Of a stretch of 64,000 nucleotides of DNA, positions 28,101 through 35,764 are shown piece by piece. Each line of letters starts with the position of its first letter. Within the stretch, counting starts at the first letter, position 1. The notes under the pieces are model-generated. The model was not told the DNA's origin and made no database searches. It worked only from the letters and a program-made list of their open reading frames with translations. A program made the position numbers and the translations under genes. This DNA is from Acidobacteriota bacterium (lineage in GTDB: Bacteria; Acidobacteriota; Terriglobia; Bryobacterales; Bryobacteraceae): assembly GCA_016185425.1 (NCBI GenBank), contig JACPNQ010000001.1:62001-126000 (forward strand). Reading direction: 5' to 3'.

Positions 28101-28748
28101 TGTCAGGCGGTTCATGTAGCCGACGTGATTGCGCCAGCCCATTTCCACCGACAGGCCATCGACACTGACGTTCCAATCGTGTTGCTGTCCGCCGCCGACC
28201 TGCAGGTCGTCCCATGCGCTCTGCCCGTTGCCGCTCTTCACCTGCGGCATCATCATCATGATGCTGAAGGCGTTCCGCATGCCGCCGCCGATGCCGGCGA
28301 TGGCGAGCGGCACATCGTTCACCAGCTTCCGTTCCATCGTGGTCGACACTTCCGTGGACTCGGTGCGCAACGGCGGCGCTTCGGCGCTGATTTCCACTCT
28401 CTCCGCCGCCGAGCCGACTTCCAGGGCGACGTCGACGCGTAGATTGTCGCCGGTGGAAAGCGCGATATTCGATCGCGTAAATCGCTTGAATCCATCCACA
28501 CCGACGGAGATGGAATAATTGCCTACGGGCAGATTCGGGAGCAGGTAATTCCCGGTTCCCGAACTCTTCGTTTCTATTCTCGTTCCGGTCGCCGTATTCG
28601 TCGCCACCACGGCGGCGTTGGGGATGACCGCTCCCGTGCTGTCGGTAATGAGTCCGGTTATCGTTCCCAGAGTTGCTTGCGCATATGCGATGCCCGCCAA
28701 CCCGACTATGGTTAGTACGGGCCCCATTGCCCCACGAAGAACCAACAT
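25191..28748 (-). CDS. TonB-dependent receptor with carboxypeptidase-regulatory-like domain (Oar-like)
   Basis: A protein of 1185 residues with a signal peptide ending 'GIAYAQ'. Then a CarboxypepD_reg-like beta-sandwich ('GTITGLITDSTGAVIPNAAV', 'GNYLLPNLPVGNYSISVGVD'), a plug domain ('SVEEFRIDTSSFKAEHSRAS', 'ISVTTKSGTNELHGSGFDFF') and a long barrel ending in a Phe ('TAQLGLKVVF'). This is the outer-membrane protein type massively expanded in Solibacter; the ligand is unknown, often thought to be polymer-derived. SD GGAGG precedes the ATG by 4 nt. It heads an operon with two multihaem-TPR cytochromes. Confidence 0.95.
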   Translation of the reverse strand: MLVLRGAMGPVLTIVGLAGIAYAQATLGTITGLITDSTGAVIPNAAVVATNTATGTRIETKSSGTGNYLLPNLPVGNYSISVGVDGFKRFTRSNIALSTGDNLRVDVALEVGSAAERVEISAEAPPLRTESTEVSTTMERKLVNDVPLAIAGIGGGMRNAFSIMMMMPQVKSGNGQSAWDDLQVGGGQQHDWNVSVDGLSVEMGWRNHVGYMNRLTPSVDSVEEFRIDTSSFKAEHSRASGGNISVTTKSGTNELHGSGFDFFQGDWLNANSWLNNKVGRARPKFHRNDFGATVGGPIVIPKVYNGKNKTYFFFSYEGYRWPDNSGASQQTIPLPEMLQGNFSNWKLPNGNLVPIFDPSTLRTDSSGALVRDMFPGNMIPQTRFSRLSRTITQYYPKPTAPGLTLNYIAPGGEPKKRIENAYTTKFDHNFGVKNRLAFTYTKNGQWFNNAYDTDPANPLNWSALPYPLSGRKYYHGDQYYGNVFRLNDSHVFSPALVNNITIGAHRLTHPEHDITAEPFGQNWGDKLGGAVRNNPGYNTTFPSVSFRNDNYYGWDSSKLWDEYHTVYGIDENLTWIKRNHSFKFGYSYQKMFLNTNNRNTAAGSFAFDRLSTSRPTENNGNSGSSFASFLLGEVYAGNFTIPNTSMMRFPYHAAYAQDDWKVTSRLTLNIGLRYEINMGVFEKYDRFSFFDPALPNPAANGQPGALRFLGNGTGREGRRQLYDNAAGWGPRFGAAYQITSKTVVRAGAGIFYGTNKAPGLGGANNGFTNAPSWTSQNQGINSAFNWDQGFPGWEAPPFINPGFNAGFSLPWYGAAETGRLPSTSNWNLALSRVLPGNFVVDLTYTGSKGTHLASDRVNIMQIDPKYAYLGNLLNRQIDDPEVAALGFRPPFANFKSLLGANATLGQSLRVFPQYQGITTGGMMNHSGNSTYHAGILKVTKRFSGGLSLLASYTWSKLLTDADSSEPWIAGVVGSGVGAGAAQNQFNRRNEKSYGVLDLPHMFKLTGSYDFPFGKGKKYLTSGPASYIVGNWNLSSFMFAQSGYPMGIIDNGYVNNLKGGTPRPNVLTNDWRAPVTGDRFDPSVDKFYNSAAFQRRTNPFADPFGNAPRLNGATRAFPVVRTNVAVTKGIPVKERIKADLRLEVFDLFNQKTWSNPTNDMSNQQLFGVITNASGNRTAQLGLKVVF

Positions 28749-28861
28749 GGTGCCTCCATTCGTCTTGCTGCCGTTATTTGGGAAGCGCGAATCAGCCCGG
28801 TTCAGCGAGGAACAGGCTCAAACAATCGGCCCCCACAGCAAAGCGTAAAACCTGCACGATG

Positions 28862-28890
28862 AGTATATGCCCACGACTGGGCGGTGGCAA
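28862..28890 (-). promoter_or_regulatory. Sigma-70-type promoter of the receptor-cytochrome operon
   Basis: On the minus strand TTGCCA (28885-28890) and TATACT (28862-28867) are spaced by exactly 17 bp, each matching 5 of 6 consensus bases. It lies about 110 bp upstream of the receptor ATG. The rest of 28749-28968 holds no gene. Confidence 0.6.
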
Positions 28891-28968
28891 CGTTAAAAGG
28901 AATCTCCTAACGTCACCTACGTAACTGAAAATAAGTCGCTTATCGAACGTGGCCGATAGAACGGGTAG

Positions 28969-30060
28969 CTACGGCTTAACCACGCTGCCATCCGTTGCGC
29001 GGTCCAGCCGGTAGACGCCGCCATTCGTGATGGGACGGATAGGCAGCTTCGCGGCAACGGCTTCATCAAGATCCAATCCGAGGCCCGGCTTCCCGCTCCC
29101 ATACAGATAGCCGCCCCGGATTTCAGCCATGCCGGGAAGTAGATCCCTGACGGCGGGCGGGAAGTGATTCTCTTCCTGAATGCCAAATCCGGGGCTGCTG
29201 ATATCGACATGGTAGGCGGCGATCTGGTTCACCGGGTCGTTCTCACCGCCCTCCTGGAACGCGGTCCTGGTGCCGTTCACCTCACACAGGACGGCGAGTT
29301 TTTTCGCCGGCGTGATCCCTCCGATGCCCGATACCCGGCACCGCACGAAATCAATCAATCGCTCGGAAATAAGCGGCAGATATTCGAACGGGTACGTGAA
29401 TAATTCGCCGACGGCCTGGGGTGTTGTCGTCAGCTTGCGCAACTCGCGGTACCAGGCCAGTTGCTCGGGCGCGAGCACGTCTTCTATGAAGAACATCTGT
29501 AACGGCTGGAGCCGCCGGCAGAATTCCACTGCATTCATCCCGGTGAGATGCGAGTGCACATCGTGGCACAACTTGGGCTTAAAGCCAATCTTCGCGCGGA
29601 CCTCTTCGAACATCTTCGAGACGCGGTCGACGTACACCTCCTCATCGAACGTAGGGGCGTTGCCCACCGCGCCCTCGGCGCGTCCCTGGCCGGGAGGCAG
29701 GAATCCGCCGCCGCCATAACCGCCGAACTGAATACGGATGTGGCGATAACCCTTCTCCATCGACTTCAACACGGCGTCGCTGGCCGACGCGGCGTCGTTC
29801 CCGCCGACGTGGTCATAGCACGGAACGGCGTCCCGCACTTTGCCGCCGAGCAGATCGTACACAGGCATACCGGCGCGTTTGCCCTTAATATCCCAGAGCG
29901 CCATGTCCATCGCGCTCAGCACGTTGTTATTCACCGGACCGTTACGCCAATAGGTACGCAGGTGCGAGCTCTACCACAGGTCCTCGATCTGATCCGCATC
30001 CTTGCCGATCAGCCACGGCTTTAAGTGATTCTCCAGCGCCGCGATGACCGCCATGGTCTG
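28969..30060 (-). pseudogene. RspA-type mandelate racemase/enolase-superfamily protein, body fragment with amber codon
   Basis: From about 30060 the minus strand reads 'YQTMAVIAALENHLKPWLIG', 'KDADQIEDLW', then TAG (29971-29973), then 'SSHLRTYWRNGPVNNNVLSA', continuing to the natural C-terminus. Family proteins have 'IEDxWQSS...YWRNGPV' here, so the TAG replaces a Gln codon. Downstream are 'MALWDIKGKRAGMPVYDLLG', 'KLCHDVHSHL', 'FFIEDVLAPEQ', 'GELFTYPFEYLPLI' and 'GIQEENHFPP', as in ManD/D-galactonate dehydratase-like enzymes. The remaining open frame (to ATG 29934) lacks the N-terminal capping domain, so activity is unlikely. The missing N-terminus lies at 31822-31962. Confidence 0.88.
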
Positions 30061-30067
30061 GTAGCTG

Positions 30068-30510
30068 TTATTCCATTTTTACGGTCATGCCGGATCCGTT
30101 CGAAATGTCTGGGGAAATACTCGATCTGCCAGCTCTCCTCGGCGCGGATCTCTCCGCGCTCGACTCCACAGCCGGAGCAAGCGCGCTGCCCGGCCGACAG
30201 TTCGTGGGCATGCGTGGTGACGGGAAGACATTCGAAATTCGCCAACTGCCGCCGGCCACGGGTTTCCCCTCCAGTTGGGCGGCGAAATCCAGCATCATCT
30301 GCGGCAACTCGCCCGCCGATTCCAGCCGGTCGGCCCGCGGGCCGCAATACCATTTCTTATACCGCGCCGGTTCCTGCTGCAAGCGCAGCATCTCGACCTG
30401 GAGTTAGTCGGCTCGCCGCTTTTGATGATCACGCTACACCAGAAGCCCCCCACCATCGCCTGCAGCGATTCGCTGTCCTCGGGTAAGCCAATCGGGGTTG
30501 TCCGATCCAT
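30068..30510 (-). mobile_element. Decayed IS66-family transposase (tnpC) N-terminal fragment
   Basis: Three frames together rebuild an IS66 transposase N-terminus: 'MDRTTPIGLPEDSESLQAMV', then after a shift (with TAG and TAA stops) 'RDHQKRRAD', 'LQVEMLRLQQEPARYKKWY', 'GPRADRLESAGELPQMMLDF', 'AAQLEGKPVA', then after another shift 'ANFECLPVTTHAHELSAGQ' and the zinc-finger part 'CSGCGVERGEIRAEESWQIE', 'YFPRHFERIRHDRK'. The first CxxC is kept. The homology stops near 30075, where enolase-family sequence resumes; the DDE catalytic part and tnpA/tnpB are absent. There are at least two frameshifts and two stops, so it is long dead. Confidence 0.82.
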
Positions 30511-30618
30511 TGTGACTTACTACTGTAGAGGTCCTCTACATCACCAAAACGATAATTCCTGCGTACCGAGCTGCCGCATTTTGCGATTCCGATGGTGGAC
30601 TTGCCGGTCGCCAGTCTT

Positions 30619-31374
30619 TCAGCGAATAATAAGTCCCTGTCCCGTTGGAAGGGCCAGAACGGTCCGCTGCAGCCGGCGTGCCAAGTGGTCAATAGCGCGG
30701 CGCTGACAGTCGTGTCCTAAATAAGCATAGTCGTCGAAGAGAACGGCCGCACCCGAGGATAGCCGGTCCCAGAAAAATTCCAACGCTGCTTGCTCTGGTA
30801 GTGCACAATTCAGGTCAATGTGAAGAAAGGCCACCCGATCTATAGGGGTTGTTGGTAGAACTTCGGGAACCACGCCTCGGATAACAGTTGCACTTGGCCA
30901 TTCTGCAAAAATCGCTTGGACTCTCTCGATGTCGGTGACGTAGGCCCCAGCATTCATTGCGGCCACGGCGAAGTCTAGCCTTGCGGCTTGTACCTCGCCT
31001 TCCGAAAATTGGTCCAACACCGGGCCCGAGAAGGTATCGATCAAGAAGAAACGCCGGTCCACGCGATTCCAATCCAGATATTGCATAATGGCCGAGCTAA
31101 TGAACCCAGCGTTGACGCCACACTCGACAAAGTCGCCTGGCACGCGAAGACTCGTTTGAGCCGCCCATAGTGCTACGTGAACGCGCCAGTCGAAGTGTGG
31201 ATCAACTCCGTTACTTGAGCGAATGCCACGCGCGTATGCCTGCGCGAAGCATGGATCTTCGCGAAACGAGCCGGAGTGGACGGTGATCAATCCGTCTTCT
31301 GCGTACTTCCCGTTGAGGCGATAGACGCCGATGCCGAGCTTGCTCAGCGCACTTTTAATGCTTTCTTTGAGCAT
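30619..31374 (-). CDS. TylF/MycF-type class I SAM-dependent O-methyltransferase
   Basis: A protein of 251 residues. The SAM-binding motif is 'FVECGVNAGFISSAIMQYL', followed by 'FFLIDTFSGPVLDQF', 'VIRGVVPEVLP', the metal-site acidic motif 'VAFLHIDLNCALPEQAALEF' and 'GAAVLFDDYAYLGHDCQRRA'. This matches the macrocin-O-methyltransferase family, used on sugars of natural products or surface glycans. The gene looks intact but has no clear SD. It sits inside a disrupted gene beside an IS66 relic, and its codon use is visibly less GC-rich than the neighbours. Horizontal arrival is likely. Confidence 0.85.
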   Translation of the reverse strand: MLKESIKSALSKLGIGVYRLNGKYAEDGLITVHSGSFREDPCFAQAYARGIRSSNGVDPHFDWRVHVALWAAQTSLRVPGDFVECGVNAGFISSAIMQYLDWNRVDRRFFLIDTFSGPVLDQFSEGEVQAARLDFAVAAMNAGAYVTDIERVQAIFAEWPSATVIRGVVPEVLPTTPIDRVAFLHIDLNCALPEQAALEFFWDRLSSGAAVLFDDYAYLGHDCQRRAIDHLARRLQRTVLALPTGQGLIIR

Positions 31375-31777
31375 ACTGTAGCGCCCGTAGGCGTAGCGTA
31401 GTTATCTAAGCTCATAGTACTCGATATCCAGCAACTCCCTGTCCGGCAGCTAGTTTGCAAATGAACTGGAGGCGAAGCTTTGCACGCCGCGACCCGTAGC
31501 CGCTGATGTGGACCATTCTCTCTCCAATGCCCAACAAGCTGCAGTCGCGGGGGTGGACAAAGCTTCAACCTTCAAGAGAAGCTTACGGATAGAGCGTTAG
31601 TTCGCTGGCCGTTGCTCGCCCACGCTCTCCGGCTTACCCTCCCCGCTCGCAAGGCTATAGTTTCCGGCTTTCTCCTCGTCACCGATAGATGGGATCGCCG
31701 GACGGGTACCCTTCGACAAAGGCTGGCGTGTGCGGATCCGTCGCGCTATTGACGAATCGACTCTGGCGGCTGTGCTG
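31375..31777. other. Non-coding stretch inside the inserted segment
   Basis: No gene can be supported. Short open frames exist on the minus strand (for example 31597-31797), but they match no family I recognise and have no Shine-Dalgarno. Two AAGCTT sites flank a short inverted segment near 31560-31590. This is probably debris brought in with the methyltransferase/IS66 segment. Confidence 0.5.
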
Positions 31778-31835
31778 TCCCCGTCCAGTGAACCCATCTA
31801 GCGGCGCGGCTGGAGATGGGTTCACTGGACGGGGA
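31778..31835. repeat. Perfect 22-bp inverted repeat (long hairpin) at an insertion boundary
   Basis: Positions 31778-31799 are the exact reverse complement of 31814-31835, with a 14-base GC-rich loop (AGCGGCGCGGCTGG). It lies where the enolase-family N-terminal fragment is cut off; the right arm still encodes its last residues (V-I-P-V-Q-stop). There is no T-run, so it does not look like an intrinsic terminator. It may be the fold-back end of a mobile element. Confidence 0.8.
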
Positions 31836-31962
31836 TGACCTTTGCATCCTTGATCGTCAGCTTGGGCAAGCCATTGGTTCGCCTGGCCACCTCCTGCGCA
31901 ACGGCGGTCGAAAGGACAGGAGCCGCCAATAGCGACTTGGCGAACGATCGGCGATTCATCAT
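31822..31962 (-). pseudogene. N-terminal fragment of the split RspA-type enolase-superfamily gene
   Basis: ATG 31962 opens 46 codons: a Tat-like leader 'MNRRSFAKSLLAAPVLSTAV' and the start of the capping domain 'GLPKLTIKDAKVIPV', followed by TGA at 31822-31824. Bryobacterial RspA-like proteins begin in this way. The next expected sequence (about 30 residues) is missing, and the family resumes at about 30060 on the same strand. The gene is therefore interrupted by about 1.75 kb carrying the methyltransferase and the IS66 relic. Confidence 0.75.
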
Positions 31963-32288
31963 GGAAGGGCATTATATCGCCGGAGACGGCTCGTAGCGTC
32001 AACTTGTCCAAATGTAGAGTCAAAATGGGCCGCGCCGAAGAGACATTGTGTCGGCGGTGTAACGTGGGCGCCTTATTCAGTCCCTAGTGAGTGCCCAAAA
32101 TCTACTTAGTATCCTTCCCTTCAGTACTATTTGGCCTATACTGCCTTTAACCATTTGTTGCAATGGAGATTTTCTTGGGCCTCGTCCCTAGAGTAGTTAT
32201 GCCGCACTCTGCTTACAGCTCGATATGTGAAGTTTTATTGTCTTTGTTTGATACGGTGATGTACCTCCGAACACTATGCGTAGACAAC
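31963..32288. other. Intergenic, AT-richer region
   Basis: No convincing gene. Composition is clearly lower in GC than the surroundings. A TATACT box occurs near 32136-32141, but no good -35 sits 16-18 bp upstream. Confidence 0.4.
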
Positions 32289-32534
32289 ATGCTTAGTGAT
32301 ATTCTCGGCTGGCTCTATACTTTTTCGTTGTTGCTGGTGATGATGATGCACTTGAAGTATTGGGTCTGCCATGCGTGGCCGGTGATGCTTCTGGCCGAAG
32401 ACGAGTTAACGGATGAGGAGTTGGTGTTGCTCGGGATAGGCGAGTATCCGTGGCTGTGGCCGATTCGACGAAACGCGCCGGGCCCGGCATACGCCTATCC
32501 TGAAAGTAAGGCATGTTCCGATCCTTCTTCCTGA
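32289..32534 (+). CDS. Possible small membrane protein (weak)
   Basis: In-frame ATG 32289 gives 81 residues starting MLSDILGWLYTFSLLLVMMM, with one predicted membrane helix followed by an acidic 'AEDELTDEELVLLGIGEYP' segment. The open frame reaches back to 32163. Nothing matches a family I know. It has no clear SD, and its last 22 bp overlap the next gene in another frame. It could equally be non-coding sequence of atypical composition. Confidence 0.3.
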   Translation: MLSDILGWLYTFSLLLVMMMHLKYWVCHAWPVMLLAEDELTDEELVLLGIGEYPWLWPIRRNAPGPAYAYPESKACSDPSS

Positions 32535-33214
32535 TACTTGCGTTAACGGCCGCGGCCGCCGACTGGAATTCGGCGCGTTTCCCGGATTGGTCACAAGACA
32601 CCGTGCTGCGGCTGCTCACGTCGTCGCCGTGGGCGAAGGGTTCCGGGGCCGATATTGAATGGACAAAGCGGGAATTGCGGCCGATAACGTACAAGGATAT
32701 TCCCGGCGCCGACCACAACCAGGTGAAAGATCCCGGTCTGGGCCCGCTTGGCGGGATCGGCGCGCCGAAGCCGAAGCTGCCCACGAAGGCCGATCTGCTC
32801 ATTCGCTTCCCTAACGCATTGCCGCTGCGCCACGCCAAGGCGCTCTATCGGCTGCGCGACGAAAAACTGCCCGCCGACCGGCTCAATGGCCTGATCGACG
32901 CGCCGGCGCCCGACTATGTCGTCGAGATCTTCGGCGTACCTTCGGAGGTTGCCCATCAGGGGGCCGGCACCGTGGAGGCGCTGGTCATGCGCTCCGCCTG
33001 GCTGCGTACCCGCGCGGGCCGTACGTATAAGCCATCCAAGGTAGATGTGTTTATTCAGCCAACGACGCTGAAGATACTCGTTCACTTTCCCAGCGAAGAG
33101 CCGCTGCGAGTCCGGGATGAAGAAATCGAATTCTTCGCCGACATACAACTCCTGAAGTGCAAAGAGAAGTTCAAGTTATCGTCGATGATTTACTTGGGAC
33201 GCCTGGAGCTGTAA
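32513..33214 (+). CDS. Secreted hypothetical protein
   Basis: A protein of 233 residues with a short signal peptide (MFRSFFLILALTAAAA). The mature part has 'WSQDTVLRLLTSSPWAKG', 'LLIRFPNALPLRHAKALYRL', 'YVVEIFGVP' and 'EPLRVRDEEIEFFADI'. The 'SPWAK ... F.nALP.R.A' layout recurs in uncharacterised acidobacterial secreted proteins. No catalytic motif is seen. It ends exactly where the convergent quinoprotein gene ends (33214/33215), with no spacer. Confidence 0.75.
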   Translation: MFRSFFLILALTAAAADWNSARFPDWSQDTVLRLLTSSPWAKGSGADIEWTKRELRPITYKDIPGADHNQVKDPGLGPLGGIGAPKPKLPTKADLLIRFPNALPLRHAKALYRLRDEKLPADRLNGLIDAPAPDYVVEIFGVPSEVAHQGAGTVEALVMRSAWLRTRAGRTYKPSKVDVFIQPTTLKILVHFPSEEPLRVRDEEIEFFADIQLLKCKEKFKLSSMIYLGRLEL

Positions 33215-35587
33215 CTACTCCGGCAGGGCCAGGCTATACAGCACCTGTCCGGCCGAGACTGCGACATACTGCTTTCCGTCCACGGAGTAACTGATCGGCG
33301 ACGAGGAGATCGGTCCGCCCGTCTGTGTCCGCCAGAGCAGTTTGCCCGTCTTCGCGTCGAGCGCCAGCAGGCTGCCTTCCGAGGTGGAGGCGAACAGGAG
33401 GCCGCCGCCGGTGGCAAGCACGCCGGCGGAGAGCGATCCGCGCGACACTGGGAATTCCCATTTGATCGTTCCGGTGGCGGAATCGATGGCTTTGATCGCC
33501 GCTTTTGACGGTTCATCGATGGCAACGGCGCGGCCGCCCCAATACCCCTTGCCCGGCTCATACTCCTGCGGCGTGCGCACAAAGCGCTGCCCGGATTCCG
33601 ACGTCATCAGGTAGAACATTCCGGTGGAGGCGTCGAACGACGGAGATTGCCAGTTTGTGCCGCCGACCAGCGATGGGTAGACCACCGTTCCTTCGGGCGA
33701 TGCCTTCGCGTTCACTGCCCAAACGGGCCGCCCGGCCGCGTCGAATCCGGTATTCCACGTCTGCTTTACAAACGGCTTGGCGAAGAGAAACTTGCCGTCG
33801 GTGCGATCCAGCACATAGAACATGCCGTTGCGGTTGGCCTGCATCAGAAGTTTTCGCGGCCGGCCGTCCACGACGCGGTCGGCCAGCACCAGCGCTTCGT
33901 TTGCATCCCAATCGTGATCGTCGCCCGGCGTGAATTGGTAGTGCCACCTGCGCGCGCCGGTATCGGCATCGAGCGCAATTACCGAGCAACTGAACAGGTT
34001 GTCGCCCTTGCGGATGTCGGCATCCATATCGGGGCCGGGATTCCCAACGGCCCAGTAAATCAGGTTCAACTCCGGATCGTAGCTGCCGGTCAGCCATGTG
34101 CCGGCGCCGCCACGCTGCCAGGAGCCGCCGCGCCAGGTGTCGTGCCCGAACTCGCCTGGGCCGGGAACGGTGTTGAACCGCCACGCCCGTTTGCCCGTGG
34201 CGGCGTCATAGGCGTCGAGAAAACCGCGGATACCGTGCTCGCCGCCCGCCACGCCTACAACGACCTTGTCCTTCACTGCCAGCGGCGCCATCGTCAAACT
34301 GTAGCCAAGCATGGAATCCGCCACCTGTGTCTCCCAGAGCGGCAAGCCCGTGCGTGCGTCCAGCGCCACCAGCGCCGCATCGAGCGTGCCTACAAAGACA
34401 CGATTGCCCAACACCGCCACGCCGCGATTGAACGGATTGCTCTCGTACGGATTCTGCGCCTTCCGCTGGCGCTGATACTTCCAGATCTGTACGCCCGTGC
34501 GCGCATCGATTGCAAACACCTGGCCCGGAGGACCCGCGGTGTACATCACCCCGTCGACGACAACAGGAGTCGATTGCAGCACGGAATCGCCGGGCAACTG
34601 GGCTGCCCACTTGGTCTGCAACTGCTTCACGTTCGCCGGTGTGATCTGGCGCAGCGCGGAGTAATGCGTGCCCTGATAGTTGCCCCAATATGTCAACCAA
34701 TTCCGCGGTTCCGCCTGTGCATTCCCGATTCGCTCAAACGATAACCCGCCCGGTATCGGCGCGCCGGCCGTTCTGGCGAGATCGCGCGTTTCCAACGTTT
34801 TCAAGTAGGCCACGATGTCCTGCACCTCGGCCGGCATTAGCCGTTTTGCGTAGTCGCCCGGCATCAGCGTGCCGGGCTCCGCGCGGACCTCGGTGAGATC
34901 CGCTTTGCTCAAGAGTTGCCGCTCGCCCGCAGCGGTCATCAGGTGTACGGTGAACGAGTCGTCGGCGGTGCGCATTCCGCGCAGCACGCGCCCATCCTTT
35001 GTGCGCGCGGTGACGATCATCGCTTCCGAGTCTCCGCGCCGCCGTCCCTCGCGCTTCGTGCCCGGATTCAAAATCTTCGCGCGCAGCCGCTCCACGGGCA
35101 TGCGGCCGGCGGCCGATAGGTCCGGTCCCACAATGCCGCCGCGCGCATTTACGCTGTGGCAGTTCGCGCAGCCCGCCTTGCCGAAAAACAACCGCTCCCC
35201 GGACGACGCATCGCCCGCCTCGGGTTCGCCGGCAACCGCGGCGCCGCCGCTGATGCCGCGGATATAGCTGACAAGCTGCCAGACCTGCTCCTGCTTCAAT
35301 GCGGCGAATGGCGGCATTTGCGTGCCCTTGATGCCGTTGCGGATGTTCAGGAAAATCTCGCCATCCATTCCGCCGCGCGCAAAGCGCCCGGAGGTTAGCG
35401 CCGGCGCCCGCTCGCTTCCGCGTCCGCTGCCGCCATGGCATGCCTGGCACGTCTGCTCATAGATTTTCTGCCCGGCCGCGGCGGCTTCCGGATTGCCCGC
35501 GAACGGATTCTTCTCCCGCTCGGGCGTATGATCCTGTGCAAACACGCACGCCGCCGCAACGGCGGCAATACAAAGAGAACGGCTCAT
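33215..35587 (-). CDS. PQQ-type quinoprotein dehydrogenase with two cytochrome c domains
   Basis: A protein of 790 residues with a signal peptide 'MSRSLCIAAVAAACVFAQ'. The first cytochrome c domain has CQACH ('IYEQTCQACHGGSG'), the second CANCH ('GKAGCANCHSVNARG'). The rest is an eight-blade beta-propeller of the alcohol-dehydrogenase-like type ('NWLTYWGNYQGTHYSALRQI', 'FAIDARTGVQIWKYQ', 'GDDHDWDANEALVLADRVVD', 'GGTNWQSPSFDASTGMFYLM'). The order with haem domains N-terminal to the propeller is common in Acidobacteria; the alcohol/sugar substrate is unknown. ATG 35587 is preceded by GGAGAGCGG. Confidence 0.93.
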   Translation of the reverse strand: MSRSLCIAAVAAACVFAQDHTPEREKNPFAGNPEAAAAGQKIYEQTCQACHGGSGRGSERAPALTSGRFARGGMDGEIFLNIRNGIKGTQMPPFAALKQEQVWQLVSYIRGISGGAAVAGEPEAGDASSGERLFFGKAGCANCHSVNARGGIVGPDLSAAGRMPVERLRAKILNPGTKREGRRRGDSEAMIVTARTKDGRVLRGMRTADDSFTVHLMTAAGERQLLSKADLTEVRAEPGTLMPGDYAKRLMPAEVQDIVAYLKTLETRDLARTAGAPIPGGLSFERIGNAQAEPRNWLTYWGNYQGTHYSALRQITPANVKQLQTKWAAQLPGDSVLQSTPVVVDGVMYTAGPPGQVFAIDARTGVQIWKYQRQRKAQNPYESNPFNRGVAVLGNRVFVGTLDAALVALDARTGLPLWETQVADSMLGYSLTMAPLAVKDKVVVGVAGGEHGIRGFLDAYDAATGKRAWRFNTVPGPGEFGHDTWRGGSWQRGGAGTWLTGSYDPELNLIYWAVGNPGPDMDADIRKGDNLFSCSVIALDADTGARRWHYQFTPGDDHDWDANEALVLADRVVDGRPRKLLMQANRNGMFYVLDRTDGKFLFAKPFVKQTWNTGFDAAGRPVWAVNAKASPEGTVVYPSLVGGTNWQSPSFDASTGMFYLMTSESGQRFVRTPQEYEPGKGYWGGRAVAIDEPSKAAIKAIDSATGTIKWEFPVSRGSLSAGVLATGGGLLFASTSEGSLLALDAKTGKLLWRTQTGGPISSSPISYSVDGKQYVAVSAGQVLYSLALPE

Positions 35588-35603
35588 AAGTTCCGCTCTC
35601 CAT

Positions 35604-35757
35604 CATATGATTCTCACCCGCGCCGCTACTTCCGGATAGTCCGTTTCGATCAGGCGCGCATCCCTTCCGCACCGCCGCGGCGTACTCGGGCCGCTTCGCC
35701 CGTCCCGTCCGTGGCCGGGTCCACGCGCGTATCGTGCATCGCGCCAAGGCACCGCCG
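35604..35757 (-). pseudogene. C-terminal relic of a glycerophosphodiester phosphodiesterase (GDPD), two frameshifts
   Basis: Read in three frames, the minus strand gives 'LGAMHDTRVDPATDGTGEA', then after a shift 'PEYAAAVRKG', then after another shift 'DARLIETDYPEVAARVRII' and TGA (35604-35606). 'ETDYPE' near the end is the C-terminal signature of GDPD proteins. Only about 50 residues remain; the next gene upstream begins at once. The open frames drawn across it in the other direction are shadows. Confidence 0.7.
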
Positions 35758-35764
35758 CTCCGCT

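Noticed and set aside
31778..31835. Reading the 22-bp inverted repeat as an intrinsic terminator
   Set aside because: No T-run follows on either strand, and no gene ends at it except the truncated fragment.
32293..32838. 181-codon minus-strand open frame
   Set aside because: Most of it is the shadow of the secreted protein at 32513-33214, and its sequence is low-information Ser/Pro/Arg.
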